From: Erwinia billingiae Eb661
Lineage (GTDB): Bacteria > Pseudomonadota > Gammaproteobacteria > Enterobacterales > Enterobacteriaceae
Length of the DNA stretch: 64,000 nt
NCBI RefSeq assembly: GCF_000196615.1
Contig: NC_014306.1
Location: 558,001-622,000 of the forward strand
Direction: 5' to 3'
Position numbers and translations under genes: made by a program
The notes under the pieces: model-generated
What the model saw: the letters and a program-made list of their open reading frames with translations, nothing else
What the model was told of the DNA's origin: nothing
The model's database searches: none
In this document: one piece after another, positions 1 through 9,029 of the stretch
How positions within the stretch are numbered: position 1 is the stretch's first letter
How the letters are laid out: each line of letters starts with the position of its first letter

Positions 1-109
1 TGTTTCCTTTTAGCCAGCAAAAGTCACCTGAAGAAGATGCCATTTTACGCCCGTTGCCTGCGCTGTTATGCTTCGTCTTCTGTTTTTATCAATGATGAAA
101 GGAAATTCC

Positions 110-730
110 ATGACTACCCCTTCTTTTGACAGCGTAGAAGCGCAAGCAAGTTACGGTATCGGTTTACAGGTTGGCCAGCAGCTGCTGGAATCTGGACTGC
201 AGGGTCTGCAGCCAGAAGCATTGCTGGCAGGCCTGCGCGATGCGCTGGAAGGGAACGCCCCTGCTGTACCTGTTGACGTTGTTCACCGTGCGCTGCGTGA
301 AGTTCATGAGCGTGCTGATGCCGTGCGTCGTGAGCGCCAGCAGGAAATGGCAGTAGAAGGTCAGAAATTCCTGCAAGACAATATCAAGCGTGAAGGCGTG
401 AGCAGCACCGAGTCTGGTTTACAGTTCAGCGTGATTGCGCAGGGCGAGGGTGCTATCCCATCCCGTCAGGATCGCGTACGCGTGCATTACACCGGTAAAC
501 TGATCGATGGCAGCGTGTTCGACAGCTCTGTACAGCGTGGCGAGCCGGCTGAGTTCCCGGTTAGCGGCGTTATCCCAGGCTGGATTGAAGCGCTGACGCT
601 GATGCCAGTGGGTTCCAAATGGGAGCTGGTTATCCCTCATGAGCTGGCTTACGGTGAGCGTGGTGCGGGTGCCTCTATCCCGCCATTCAGCACCCTGGTG
701 TTTGAAGTTGAGTTGTTAGAAATCCTGTAA
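110..730 (+). CDS. fklB: FKBP-type peptidyl-prolyl cis-trans isomerase FklB (FKBP22)
   Basis: Cytoplasmic prolyl isomerase of the FkpA/Mip type; acts as a dimer on Xaa-Pro bonds during protein folding. The 206-residue product starts [20 protein letters not shown], near-identical to E. coli FklB in start and length. An N-terminal helical dimerisation segment (about 1-85) and a long helix lead into the C-terminal FKBP domain (about 110-206), with the VHYTGKL and GSVFDSS strands and the closing [20 protein letters not shown] motif. I start at 110 rather than the in-frame ATG at 68 because an AAAGGAA ribosome site lies just upstream and the family begins here. Convergent with cpdB; a perfect 8-bp stem at 737-756 separates them. 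Confidence 0.95.
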   Translation: MTTPSFDSVEAQASYGIGLQVGQQLLESGLQGLQPEALLAGLRDALEGNAPAVPVDVVHRALREVHERADAVRRERQQEMAVEGQKFLQDNIKREGVSSTESGLQFSVIAQGEGAIPSRQDRVRVHYTGKLIDGSVFDSSVQRGEPAEFPVSGVIPGWIEALTLMPVGSKWELVIPHELAYGERGAGASIPPFSTLVFEVELLEIL

Positions 731-736
731 GATTTC

Positions 737-756
737 GGGCCAGGGACGCCTGGCCC
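737..756. terminator. Hairpin between convergent fklB and cpdB
   Basis: GGGCCAGG (737-744), loop GACG, CCTGGCCC (749-756). Perfect stem between two convergent genes and close to both stops. No long T-run on either side, so it is an imperfect intrinsic terminator. Confidence 0.5.
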
Positions 757-764
757 ACTCATCA

Positions 765-2705
765 TTACTTCTGCAAATCTAGCTGATAAACGGCAAACCC
801 CACCTCATCAGTCCCTTTCTGCTGTAACGGATACTGCGCGTGCTCGCGAATAAACTGAGCGGCTTTCTCACCTGGTGAGGTTCCAAAGCGAATATCCAGC
901 GGCGTGGCACTCTCAATGTGCGCCAGCTTCCAGTTATTATCCGCCTGCGGTTTCACTTCTCCCTGCGCTTTGGTCTGCGCGCTGATATACGCCGCCACTA
1001 CCGAGCGGTTCTCATCCGGCGAGGCGAAGGCAATATGGCTTTCACCGGTTCCGGCGAACTTGCCGCCATACGCGCGGTAGTTATTGGTGGCCACCAGGAA
1101 CGTCGCCTGCGGTTCGATGGCTTTGCCGTTGTAGGTCAGATCTTTGATACGTGAGGCATTGGCATTGAGCGGCTGACATTCGGCGTCGTATTTCGCCGGT
1201 TGGGTGACATCAATGCGGTAATTAACGCCGTCAATCACATCAAAGTTATAGGTGCGGAAATCCCAGTTAATCAGCGACTGCGGTTTGCTGCTGTGGATAT
1301 CAATCTGATTGAACTGGCCGGCGGAGCACTCCAGCCACTCTTTAACCTCTTTGCCACTGACTTTCATCACGACCAGCGTATTAGGATAAAGATACAGATC
1401 GGCGGCATTACGGAAGGTCAGCTGTCCTTTTTCCACTTCCACATAACTGGCGGGATCGTTCTTGCGGCCACCGGCTTTAAACGGCGCGGCTGCCGTCAGT
1501 ACCGGCAGGTTAGCCAGATCCGGATCGCCCTGAATATAGCGCTGCACGTAGTCGCGCTGGGCGTTATTCACAATCTGCACGGTCGGATCGTCCTGCACCA
1601 GTGACAGATAGCTGTACATCACATCCGCCGACTTGCCGATAGGCTTGCTGACAAACTCGCGGGTAGCATCGTGATTGTGCTTCATCACCTTCAGCAAGGC
1701 CTGATCTTCCGCCGCCAGCGATTTTTTCGCTGTCTTGTCGTAAATCGGGCGCGCTTCGGCCTTCGCGCTGCTAACCTGCCAGTGCCCCTGCTGATTATCC
1801 AGCACCAGATCGACCACACCGAGGTGATCGCCCCACATGCCGGGCATGACGGCCGGAATGCCGTTCAGCGTGCCCTGTTTGATGTCAGCGCCTTTAATGC
1901 TGGCAAAGTCGGCGCTCGGGAACACCGCATGCGCATGACCAAACAGGATTGCATCAATCCCCGGCACCTGGCTGAGGTAGTAGACGGAGTTTTCGGCCAT
2001 CGCCTTATACGGATCGCCAGACAGTCCGGAGTGCGGAATCGCGACGACCAGATCGGCACCGGCTTTGCGCATTGCCGGCACCCATTTGCGGGCGGTTTCG
2101 GTAATGTCATTCACCGTGACTTTACCGGTCAGGTTGGTTTTGTCCCAGACCATAATTTGCGGCGGCACAAAGCCGATATAGCCGACCTTCAGCGTATGTT
2201 TTTTCCCGTCACGGTCCGTGACCTCGACCTCCTTAATCAAATAAGGGGTGAACAGCGGCTTGCCGGTTTTGACATCAATGATGTTGGCGTTGATATACGG
2301 GAACCGCGCGCCGCTAATCGCTTTATGCAGGTAGTCCAGGCCATAGTTGAATTCGTGGTTTCCAAGGTTGCCGACGGTATAATCGAGGGTATTCATCGCT
2401 TTATACACCGGATGCACTTCACCCTGCTGCAGACCTTTGGCCGCCATATAATCGCCAAGCGGACTTCCCTGAATAATATCGCCGTTGTCGACCAGCACGC
2501 TGTTGGTTGCTTCTTTGCGCGCGGCGTCAATCAGCGTAGCGGTTCGCACCAGGCCAAATTTCTCCGTGGGCGTGTCTTTGTAATAGTCAAAGTCCATCAT
2601 ATTGCTGTGCAGATCGGTGGTTTCCAGCAGGCGAAAATCCACCGTGGCCGCATGCAGTGAGGTCGCAACCAGCAATGCTGCGAGGGTATAAACAGGCTTA
2701 ATCAT
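765..2705 (-). CDS. cpdB: Periplasmic 2',3'-cyclic-nucleotide 2'-phosphodiesterase / 3'-nucleotidase
   Basis: Periplasmic bifunctional enzyme that opens 2',3'-cyclic nucleotides and dephosphorylates 3'-nucleotides, allowing use of external nucleotides. The 646-residue product has a signal peptide ([19 protein letters not shown]), then a calcineurin-like metallophosphatase domain with [26 protein letters not shown] and GHAHAVFP metal-site motifs, then a C-terminal 5'-nucleotidase domain with [16 protein letters not shown]. Two adjacent ATGs exist; 2705 gives correct spacing from the GGAG, whereas 2708 is only 2 nt from it. One residue is missing relative to E. coli (INWDFRTY for INWDGFRTY), away from the metal motifs. 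Divergent from cysQ. Confidence 0.96.
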   Translation of the reverse strand: MIKPVYTLAALLVATSLHAATVDFRLLETTDLHSNMMDFDYYKDTPTEKFGLVRTATLIDAARKEATNSVLVDNGDIIQGSPLGDYMAAKGLQQGEVHPVYKAMNTLDYTVGNLGNHEFNYGLDYLHKAISGARFPYINANIIDVKTGKPLFTPYLIKEVEVTDRDGKKHTLKVGYIGFVPPQIMVWDKTNLTGKVTVNDITETARKWVPAMRKAGADLVVAIPHSGLSGDPYKAMAENSVYYLSQVPGIDAILFGHAHAVFPSADFASIKGADIKQGTLNGIPAVMPGMWGDHLGVVDLVLDNQQGHWQVSSAKAEARPIYDKTAKKSLAAEDQALLKVMKHNHDATREFVSKPIGKSADVMYSYLSLVQDDPTVQIVNNAQRDYVQRYIQGDPDLANLPVLTAAAPFKAGGRKNDPASYVEVEKGQLTFRNAADLYLYPNTLVVMKVSGKEVKEWLECSAGQFNQIDIHSSKPQSLINWDFRTYNFDVIDGVNYRIDVTQPAKYDAECQPLNANASRIKDLTYNGKAIEPQATFLVATNNYRAYGGKFAGTGESHIAFASPDENRSVVAAYISAQTKAQGEVKPQADNNWKLAHIESATPLDIRFGTSPGEKAAQFIREHAQYPLQQKGTDEVGFAVYQLDLQK

Positions 2706-3049
2706 CATTTCTCCGTAAATTTCGATGCCATCACTCCCTAACATCTCAAATTTTTATGAAACTGTTACGTTGTGTCTCACATAACTGTGATCTGCCACAA
2801 ATATTTACCTCTTATGACCCTGGCGAGATAAACAGGGGGTTCCGGGAGAGAAAATGAATTATGCTGTTGATAACTAAGGTCAACTTTTTACCTAATCTGT
2901 CGAAATCAGCGGGCCTGGCCCGCAGCGCGACAGGCGGCTAAAATTCAGCTGCTATGATCAGTAGAGGTTTTTAGCTGTAAAAAAGGCGGCCTGATACGTA
3001 ACACCTGCCGGCAGAGTCCGGCATCAAGATGCTAATCAAGAGGTGGAAA
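2706..3049. other. Divergent cpdB/cysQ intergenic region
   Basis: 344 bases between two divergently transcribed genes; must hold both promoters. It contains a GC-rich short palindrome near 2909-2925 and a TATGAT -10-like hexamer at 2953-2958 facing cysQ without a convincing -35. I see no ORF or repeat. Confidence 0.5.
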
Positions 3050-3790
3050 ATGTTAGACAAAATTTGCCAGCTGGCCAGGGAAGCAGGCGATGCAATCATG
3101 AAGGTGTATGACGGACAGGCACCGATGGATGTGGCTCACAAGTCCGATGATTCGCCGGTGACGGCGGCGGATATTGCAGCTCATAACGTGATTGTTCAGG
3201 GGCTGACCGACCTCTCCCCGGAAATCCCGATACTGTCGGAAGAAGATCCGGCGGGTTGGGAGGAGCGTCAGCACTGGCAGCGTTACTGGCTGGTGGATCC
3301 GCTGGACGGCACCAAGGAATTCATTAAGCGCAACGGCGAGTTTACCGTCAACATCGCGTTAATCGAAAACGGCAAGCCGGTGCTGGGTGTGGTGTACGCG
3401 CCGGTGCTGCAGGTAATGTATTCCGCAGCTGACGGTAAGGCATGGAAAGACGAGGGCGGTCATCACGAGCAGATTCAGGTGCGTGAAGCGCATCCGCCTC
3501 TGGTGGTCGTCAGCCGCTCCCATTCAGACACCGAGCTGGAAGACTATTTAAGCCAGCTGGGTGAGCACCAGACCACGGCCATCGGCTCCTCGCTGAAGTT
3601 CTGCCTGGTGGCAGAAGGCAAAGCGCAGCTTTATCCACGCTTCGGACCAACCAATATCTGGGACACCGGCGCAGGTCACGCGGTCGCCATCGCTGCCGGT
3701 GCTTACGTGCATGACTGGAAGGGCAAAACACTCGACTACACGCCGCGTGAATCCTTCCTCAACCCAGGCTTCCGCGTTTCGCTGTTCTGA
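3050..3790 (+). CDS. cysQ: 3'(2'),5'-bisphosphate nucleotidase CysQ
   Basis: Hydrolyses 3'-phosphoadenosine 5'-phosphate (PAP) to AMP, removing the inhibitory by-product of sulfate assimilation; peripheral on the cytoplasmic face. 246 residues, the same as E. coli. Inositol-monophosphatase-fold motifs are intact: [18 protein letters not shown] (metal-binding Asp83 and neighbours) and [10 protein letters not shown] near the C-terminus. The start at 3050 follows AAGAGGTGG and matches the family start [17 protein letters not shown]; the upstream in-frame ATG at 3029 would add seven unconserved residues. Monocistronic in appearance, with a repeat-rich gap downstream. Confidence 0.96.
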   Translation: MLDKICQLAREAGDAIMKVYDGQAPMDVAHKSDDSPVTAADIAAHNVIVQGLTDLSPEIPILSEEDPAGWEERQHWQRYWLVDPLDGTKEFIKRNGEFTVNIALIENGKPVLGVVYAPVLQVMYSAADGKAWKDEGGHHEQIQVREAHPPLVVVSRSHSDTELEDYLSQLGEHQTTAIGSSLKFCLVAEGKAQLYPRFGPTNIWDTGAGHAVAIAAGAYVHDWKGKTLDYTPRESFLNPGFRVSLF

Positions 3791-3893
3791 TTCGTGTTTG
3801 GATAGGCATGTCGTCTGGATGTTCTGGCGGTAGGTTCAGCTGAGTTTGTCGCAGGGAGATAGCAAGTCGTCTGTGGAAACTTGTGGCAAGCTC

Positions 3894-3993
3894 AGGGAGA
3901 GAAGGTTGAACGCAAAGACGCCGTAAACCCATCCCTGGGGGCTCAGCGGCGACATCCCTGTCGCCGAAGACTCGCTATCAACCTTCTCTCCCT
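3894..3993. repeat. Structured intergenic repeat, copy 1 (long inverted repeat with inner hairpin)
   Basis: A perfect 16-bp inverted repeat AGGGAGAGAAGGTTGA (3894-3909) and TCAACCTTCTCTCCCT (3978-3993) encloses an 8-bp perfect hairpin (CGGCGACA, loop TCCC, TGTCGCCG; 3947-3966) and the core ACGCCGTAAACCCATCCCTG. Its reverse complement has the same architecture and core as the element at 4114-4211, but both stems have different sequence. Looks like a miniature non-coding dispersed element. Confidence 0.75.
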
Positions 3994-4040
3994 TCCCCAA
4001 AGCTTCAGCGTTGCCTGTTCTTATCGGGCAACAGACTTCA

Positions 4041-4300
4041 AAACCCACCCAACAACCTGCTTTTGACGTGTGCGTCCACCAAGCCACTCAACGACACCAA
4101 TGCTATTGGGTGGCAGCATAGAGCGCGTTAGCCGAGTGTCTGCGGCAGGGATGCCGCAGCCAAGCCTCCAGGGATGGATTCACGGCGTCCCGGATAACGC
4201 GCTCTATGCTGACGCCTTACCACCAGAGCGGCCTTTGACCTGTGTGACCACCAAACCCACCCAACGACGCCGTACCACCCGAGCAGCCTTTGACCCAACT
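4041..4300. repeat. Imperfect tandem repeats interrupted by structured repeat copy 2
   Basis: Related units of about 40-50 bases begin AAACCCACCCAAC (4041), AAGCCACTCAACGAC (4081) and AAACCCACCCAACGAC (4253), and end with CTTTGAC..TGTG or CCTTTGACC. The middle unit is split: its first part ends near 4110 and its continuation (GACGCC.TACCACC..AGCGGCCTTTGACC) resumes at 4211, just after the hairpin element. A small hairpin CCAAT-GCT-ATTGG sits at 4097-4109. No ORF here is credible. Confidence 0.55.
4114..4211. repeat. Structured intergenic repeat, copy 2 (long inverted repeat with inner hairpin)
   Basis: A perfect 17-bp inverted repeat CAGCATAGAGCGCGTTA (4114-4130) / TAACGCGCTCTATGCTG (4195-4211) encloses a perfect 8-bp hairpin CTGCGGCA, loop GGGA, TGCCGCAG (4140-4159), followed by the core CCAGGGATGGATTCACGGCG. 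Same layout as copy 1 in opposite orientation, with compensating changes in both stems. Confidence 0.75.
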
Positions 4301-4319
4301 CCAACCTGGATACCGCGCC

Positions 4320-4877
4320 TCACTCCAGTAACTTATGTACCAGTGCCACCACGTTCTTCACTTCATCCTGCGTCAGCGCACCGTCTTTGGCGAAGCGTAC
4401 CTTGCCGTCTTTATCCAACACCACAATCGCCGATCCGGCATCATCCAACTGCCAGGCCTTTTTGGCCACGCCGTTGCTGTCGACGATGAACTGCGACCAC
4501 GGAAACTGCTTCTTGTTGTTCTCGATGCTGCTGCGAACGAACATCCCGGTGCCGGGGATCGCATCGTCGGTGTTGACGATGGTGGTGGTCTGATAACGAT
4601 CATGCGGAAACTTCGCCGACTTAATGGCTTCAATCAACGCCGCATTCTTCTCCTTGGAAGAAGAGCGCCCGGCAATATGCTGGATCACCCGCACCTTGCC
4701 CGGCAGTTTCGCACTGTTCCAGTTCTGATAACTGAAATCATCCTGCTTCAACACCAGCTCACCTTTATCCGTGATGCCCACGGCAGGCACGCGTTGCCCT
4801 TCTGCAAAACCATGTGCGCCGGCAAATGAGGAGAAACACAGCGCGATAAGAACAAAAAATAAGCGAACGGTATTCAT
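4320..4877 (-). CDS. ytfJ: YtfJ family periplasmic protein (thioredoxin-like fold)
   Basis: Conserved periplasmic protein of unknown function. 185 residues with a clear signal peptide (MNTVRLFFVLIALCFSSFAGA). The mature part has the YtfJ pattern, a thioredoxin-like fold without a CxxC active site: GKVRVIQHIAGRSSSKE, TTTIVNTDDAIPGTGMFVRSSIE, WSQFIVDSNG and SAIVVLDKDGKVRFAKDGALT. It has no paired redox cysteines, so a disulfide role is unlikely. Its position between cysQ and ytfK is as in E. coli. Confidence 0.92.
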   Translation of the reverse strand: MNTVRLFFVLIALCFSSFAGAHGFAEGQRVPAVGITDKGELVLKQDDFSYQNWNSAKLPGKVRVIQHIAGRSSSKEKNAALIEAIKSAKFPHDRYQTTTIVNTDDAIPGTGMFVRSSIENNKKQFPWSQFIVDSNGVAKKAWQLDDAGSAIVVLDKDGKVRFAKDGALTQDEVKNVVALVHKLLE

Positions 4878-5193
4878 GGACTCGACCTTTTGATGTGATC
4901 CGACCAGTTAGTCATGTTCCTGCAATAATAAGCGCAGAAGATGCTGCTGTCGCATCGGAATAACATCTTTGCAACACACAGCACAAATCCCTTTCAATTG
5001 AAGGTTTATACTGTTTCGACATAACCAGCAGGCAGTCTGTACTGTCATGATGTGTAAAAACAGGAAAAAAAGTCGGTTTTCGGACTTCAGGAAGGCGATG
5101 TTGGTCTATAGTGAATCCACTTTGCGCTGCAAGGATTCGTACCGAAATTGGACACGACGCAGCGCACATATCTTTTTCAGGAGTATTACCAGC
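4878..5193. other. Divergent ytfJ/ytfK intergenic region
   Basis: 316 bases with promoters for both flanking genes and no credible ORF. It holds a CTGTCAT heptamer at 5042-5048 that resembles one half of a PhoB box and a TATAGT -10-like hexamer at 5107-5112 upstream of ytfK, but the two are not spaced as in a standard Pho promoter. Confidence 0.4.
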
Positions 5194-5400
5194 ATGAAGA
5201 TCTTTCAGCGATATAATCCGCTGCAGGTGGCCAAATACGTAAAAACACTGTTTCGCGGCAGGATATACATCAAAGACGTAGGCGCATTTGAGTTCGATAA
5301 AGGCAAAATCTTGATCCCACGCGTTAAAGATAAACAGCATTACAGCGTGATGTCAGAAGTGAACCGCCAGGTATTGCGATTACAAACCGAATTTAACTAA
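5194..5400 (+). CDS. ytfK: YtfK, stringent-response modulator
   Basis: Small cytoplasmic protein reported in E. coli to bind SpoT and shift it toward (p)ppGpp synthesis during phosphate or fatty-acid starvation. 68 residues, identical in length to E. coli, starting [17 protein letters not shown], with the conserved centre [15 protein letters not shown] and ending [17 protein letters not shown] take the ATG at 5194, preceded by AGGAG, rather than the longer frame opening at 5047, whose extra 49 residues are not family-like. It ends just before a 9-bp stem terminator. Confidence 0.95.
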   Translation: MKIFQRYNPLQVAKYVKTLFRGRIYIKDVGAFEFDKGKILIPRVKDKQHYSVMSEVNRQVLRLQTEFN

Positions 5401-5405
5401 AAAAT

Positions 5406-5428
5406 AAGGCGCGAATTCTCGCGCCTTT
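5406..5428. terminator. Rho-independent terminator between convergent ytfK and paeA
   Basis: AAGGCGCGA (5406-5414), loop, TCGCGCCTT (5419-5427) then TT; A-rich on the other side. Perfect 9-bp stem that could act in both directions. Confidence 0.75.
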
Positions 5429-5445
5429 CTGTTTCCTGCTTCCCG

Positions 5446-6777
5446 CTACGACTCTTCCGGCACCGGCGTTAACACCGACGCCGCCGTGGTTGGACGGGCA
5501 TCAATCCGCGTCACCAACAGCTGATCGATACGGTAGCTGTCGATATCCACCACTTCGAACTTATAACCGTGGAACTTCACAAAGTCGGTGCGTTTCGGGA
5601 TCTTGCGCAGCATAAACATCATAAAGCCGCCAATGGTCTCGTAGTTACCGGACTGCGGGAACTCATCAATATGCAGCACGCGCATCACGTCATCAATCGG
5701 CGTGCCGCCTTCAACCAGCCACGAATTCTCGTCACGGGCCACAATCTGCTCTTCCATGCCCTGACCGACCAAATCGCCCATCAGAGTGGTCATCACGTCG
5801 TTCAGCGTGATAATGCCGACCACCAGTGCGTACTCATTCATGATCACCGCGAAGTCTTCGCCGGCGGTTTTGAAACTTTCCAGCGCTTCTGACAGCGTTA
5901 AGGTATCCGGCACGATCAGCGCGGAACGGATCTGCACGCCGCTGTTCAACGCCATACTCTGATGGCCCAGCACCCTTAACAGCAGCTCCTTCGAATCGAC
6001 ATAGCCGACGATATGGTCAATATCTTCATTACACACCAGGAACTTGGAGTGCGGATGATTAGCGATTTTTTCCTTCAGGCTGTCTTCGTCTTCGTGCAAA
6101 TTGAACCAAACGATGTTCTCACGGGAAGTCATCGAAGAAGGCACGGTGCGGGACTCCAGCTCAAACACGTTTTCAATCAGCTCATGCTCCTGCTTACGCA
6201 GCACGCCAGCCAGCGCACCCGCTTCCACAATGGCGTAGATATCATCGGAAGTGATGTCGTCTTTACGCACCAGCGGGATTTTAAACAGGCGGAAAATGAT
6301 GTTAGCGCCGCCGTTAAAGAACCACACCAGCGGACGGAAGATAAACAGACAAAAACGCATCGGGTTGATGATCTTCAGCGCGACTTGCTCTGGCGCGATC
6401 ATCCCCAGACGTTTTGGGAACAGGTCAGCAAACAGGATAAACAGGCTGGTCACCACGGTGAATGAACAGATAAAACTCAGCTGCTCGGCCAGTTCCGGGG
6501 AGGTGAAGCGTAGAAAAAGAGAACGAAATGCCGGAGAGAAGGCGGCGTCGCCCACAATACCGCCTAAAATAGCCACGGCGTTCAGGCCGATTTGCACCAC
6601 GGTGAAAAACATCCCGGGTGTTTCCTGCATCTTCAACACGCGCTGCGCGTTGATATTGCCGGTATCCGCCAGCAGCTTCAGCTTGATTTTACGGGCTGCA
6701 GCCAACGAGATTTCTGACAATGAGAAAAATGAGCTGATCGCAATCAGCAGTACGATGACAAGCAAACTGTCTAACAT
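5446..6777 (-). CDS. paeA: DUF21/CBS/CorC-HlyC inner-membrane protein PaeA (YtfL), polyamine export
   Basis: Inner-membrane protein; the enterobacterial homologue YtfL was renamed PaeA after being linked to putrescine/cadaverine efflux. 443 residues: an N-terminal DUF21 (CNNM) membrane domain (about 1-190) with several hydrophobic helices starting MLDSLLVIVLLIAISSFFSLSEISLAAA, a CBS pair (about 205-335; GYVDSKELL, DFAVIMNEYALVVGIITLNDVMTTLMGD), and a C-terminal CorC/HlyC domain (WLVEGGTPIDDVMRVL, GNYETIGGFMMFML). Its position after ytfK is as in E. coli. Downstream neighbour msrA is missing here. Confidence 0.94.
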   Translation of the reverse strand: MLDSLLVIVLLIAISSFFSLSEISLAAARKIKLKLLADTGNINAQRVLKMQETPGMFFTVVQIGLNAVAILGGIVGDAAFSPAFRSLFLRFTSPELAEQLSFICSFTVVTSLFILFADLFPKRLGMIAPEQVALKIINPMRFCLFIFRPLVWFFNGGANIIFRLFKIPLVRKDDITSDDIYAIVEAGALAGVLRKQEHELIENVFELESRTVPSSMTSRENIVWFNLHEDEDSLKEKIANHPHSKFLVCNEDIDHIVGYVDSKELLLRVLGHQSMALNSGVQIRSALIVPDTLTLSEALESFKTAGEDFAVIMNEYALVVGIITLNDVMTTLMGDLVGQGMEEQIVARDENSWLVEGGTPIDDVMRVLHIDEFPQSGNYETIGGFMMFMLRKIPKRTDFVKFHGYKFEVVDIDSYRIDQLLVTRIDARPTTAASVLTPVPEES

Positions 6778-7289
6778 AAAACATCCATAAAATGGCTCGA
6801 TTCAGTAACGATCAGGTGAAAGTGCCCGGAACCGGCCTTGAGTTTAATTACTTGTCATTTTTGGCCTGGGCAGCGTTTGAGGATCTGCGGACATCATGTC
6901 CCGTGATAAGAGCTCGGCTATCCGTGCCAAAAATGTCTGCGCCTGTTCGGCAAGATTGCCGGGGCAGAAGTCAGTCAATAAGCCGTCAGACGACTTGTGC
7001 AAAGGATTATAGCCGTGCCGCCGCATGCTTACAATTGCGGCGATGGGCTGGGTGAGATTAATCCGAGTCTGGTTGAGGAGAGTGCCGAAGTAACATTCGA
7101 TCACGATCCTGTGTTGTAACGTGTCGATACTTTGCACACAATAAGTTAATAAATTTGGCTTTACGGGCAAATAGAGGGCCATAAGCGGCAAAAAGTTGCC
7201 ATGCTTACAGGATCCCGCGCCTGGAAAGAACGTAAAGAAAGCGTTGTGCCCAACTGGAATAAGGGCCGGCATCATAATCAGGAGTCAGC
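6778..7289. other. Gap between divergent paeA and tamA where msrA normally lies
   Basis: 512 bases. In E. coli this position carries msrA, divergent from tamA. I find no MsrA motif (no GCFWG, no GYCGIGG) on either strand. A minus-strand frame of 143 codons (6844-7275) is open but has no recognisable domain and an unusual composition, and I do not call it a gene. The tamA ribosome site AGGAG is at 7280-7284. Confidence 0.5.
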
Positions 7290-9029
7290 GTGCCACGAAT
7301 TCATGTTTATTGCATGTTAGGTCTTTTAGCTGCTGCACCGTTCGCTGAAGCAGCGACCGTGCGTTTGCAGGTGACGGGGTTATCGGGGGAGTTACAAAAG
7401 AACGTCCGTGCGCGGTTGTCCACCATTTCGAGCGATGAAGTCTCGGCGGATGGCCGTTTCCGTGCCCGTGTCAGTGATGCGGTAAAAGAAGGCCTGAAGG
7501 CGCTGGGCTATTACGAACCGACCATCGAGTTCGATCTGCAACCGCCGCCGGCGGGCGGTAAAAGGCCGGTGCTGGTGGCGAAAGTCACCGCCGGCGAACC
7601 GGTGAAGCTGGCCGGCGAAACGGTGGTCCTGCGAGGCGAAGCCCGCACCGATAAAGATTACCTGGCGCTGGTCAAAAATGGCCGTGGCAAAATCGGCGGC
7701 GTACTGAACCACAGTGATTATGACGGCTTTAAAAGCTCTCTCAGCAACATGGCGCTGCGCAAAGGCTACTTCGATGGTGACTACACAAAAAGTCAGCTGG
7801 GTGTCTCTGTAGAGCGCCGTGAGGCCTTCTGGGATATCGATTACGACAGCGGCCAGCGTTACCGCTTTGGCGACGTCAGCTTTGAAGGCTCGCAAATTCG
7901 TGAAGAGTATCTGCAAAACCTGGTGCCGTTTAAAAAGGGCGACTATTACAGCTCTCGTGACCTGGCGGAACTGAACCGCCGTTTATCCGCCACAGGCTGG
8001 TTTAACTCGGTAGTGGTAGCACCAGAATTCAGTAAATCACGAAAAACCAAAATTCTTCCGCTGCATGGCGTCGTCAGCCCACGCACCGAGAACACCATTG
8101 AAACCGGTGTCGGCTACTCCACCGATGTCGGGCCTCGGGTAAAAGCCACCTGGAAAAAGCCGTGGGTCAACAGCTACGGCCACAGCCTGACCACCAGTGC
8201 CAATATCTCCGCCCCTGAACAGCAGCTGGATTTCAGCTATAAAATCCCGCTGCTGAAAAATCCCATTGAGCAGTACTACCTGCTGCAGGGCGGCCTGAAA
8301 AAAACCGACCTCAACGACACCAAATCCGACTCCTCCACGCTGGCGGCCTCCCGTTACTGGGACTCGTCTTCCGGCTGGCAGCGCGCGATTAACCTGCGCT
8401 GGAGCCTCGATCACTTTACTCAGGGTAACGTCACCAACACCACCATGCTGATCTACCCTGGCGTCAGCGTTAACCGCACCCGCTCCCGTGGCGGACTGAT
8501 GCCGACCTGGGGCGATTCGCAGCGTTACTCGTTAGATGTCTCTGACACCACATGGGGATCGGATATCGACTTCGCGGTGGTGCAGGCGCAGAACGTCTGG
8601 ATCCGTACGCTGGCAGATAAACACCGCTTTGTGGCCCGTGGCAACCTCGGCTGGATTGAAACCAATGACTTCGACAAAGTGCCGCCGGACCTGCGTTTCT
8701 TCGCCGGTGGCGATCGCAGCATTCGTGGTTATAAATACAAAGGCATCTCGCCGCGCGATGACGATGGCAAGCTGACCGGTGCGTCCAAGCTGGCGACCGG
8801 CTCGCTGGAATATCAATACAACGTGACCGGCAAATGGTGGGGCGCAGTGTTCGTCGACTCCGGCGAAGCGGTGAATGACATCAAACAGACCGATCTGAAA
8901 ACCGGCGCCGGTTTTGGCGTGCGCTGGCAGTCGCCGGTCGGCCCGGTCAAGCTGGATATCGCCCGTCCTATCGGCGATGACGAACATCGTGACGTACAGT
9001 TTTATATCGGATTGGGGCCTGAACTATGA
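7290..9029 (+). CDS. tamA: Translocation and assembly module outer-membrane subunit TamA
   Basis: Omp85-family outer-membrane protein that works with TamB in autotransporter assembly and phospholipid transport across the envelope. 579 residues (E. coli 577): signal peptide 1-21, three POTRA domains (about 22-265), then a 16-strand barrel. The barrel shows the Omp85 signature [14 protein letters not shown] near residue 471 and ends in the aromatic-rich strand [12 protein letters not shown]. The start codon is GTG at 7290, five bases after AGGAG. Its stop overlaps the tamB start by four bases (ATGA), so the two are translationally coupled. Confidence 0.96.
   Translation: MPRIHVYCMLGLLAAAPFAEAATVRLQVTGLSGELQKNVRARLSTISSDEVSADGRFRARVSDAVKEGLKALGYYEPTIEFDLQPPPAGGKRPVLVAKVTAGEPVKLAGETVVLRGEARTDKDYLALVKNGRGKIGGVLNHSDYDGFKSSLSNMALRKGYFDGDYTKSQLGVSVERREAFWDIDYDSGQRYRFGDVSFEGSQIREEYLQNLVPFKKGDYYSSRDLAELNRRLSATGWFNSVVVAPEFSKSRKTKILPLHGVVSPRTENTIETGVGYSTDVGPRVKATWKKPWVNSYGHSLTTSANISAPEQQLDFSYKIPLLKNPIEQYYLLQGGLKKTDLNDTKSDSSTLAASRYWDSSSGWQRAINLRWSLDHFTQGNVTNTTMLIYPGVSVNRTRSRGGLMPTWGDSQRYSLDVSDTTWGSDIDFAVVQAQNVWIRTLADKHRFVARGNLGWIETNDFDKVPPDLRFFAGGDRSIRGYKYKGISPRDDDGKLTGASKLATGSLEYQYNVTGKWWGAVFVDSGEAVNDIKQTDLKTGAGFGVRWQSPVGPVKLDIARPIGDDEHRDVQFYIGLGPEL

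Noticed and set aside
1671..2660. 329-codon plus-strand open frame antisense to cpdB
   Set aside because: Complete overlap with a full-length, motif-complete cpdB; the translation has no recognisable domain. Long antisense frames are common in GC-rich coding DNA.
2772..2801. CRP-like sequence upstream of cpdB (TGTGA..CCACA and TCACA..TGTGA)
   Set aside because: Half-sites are either 4 bases apart or in the wrong order; neither gives TGTGA-N6-TCACA.
6844..7275. 143-codon minus-strand frame as an msrA remnant
   Set aside because: None of the MsrA motifs appears in this or any other frame; no decayed alignment is visible.
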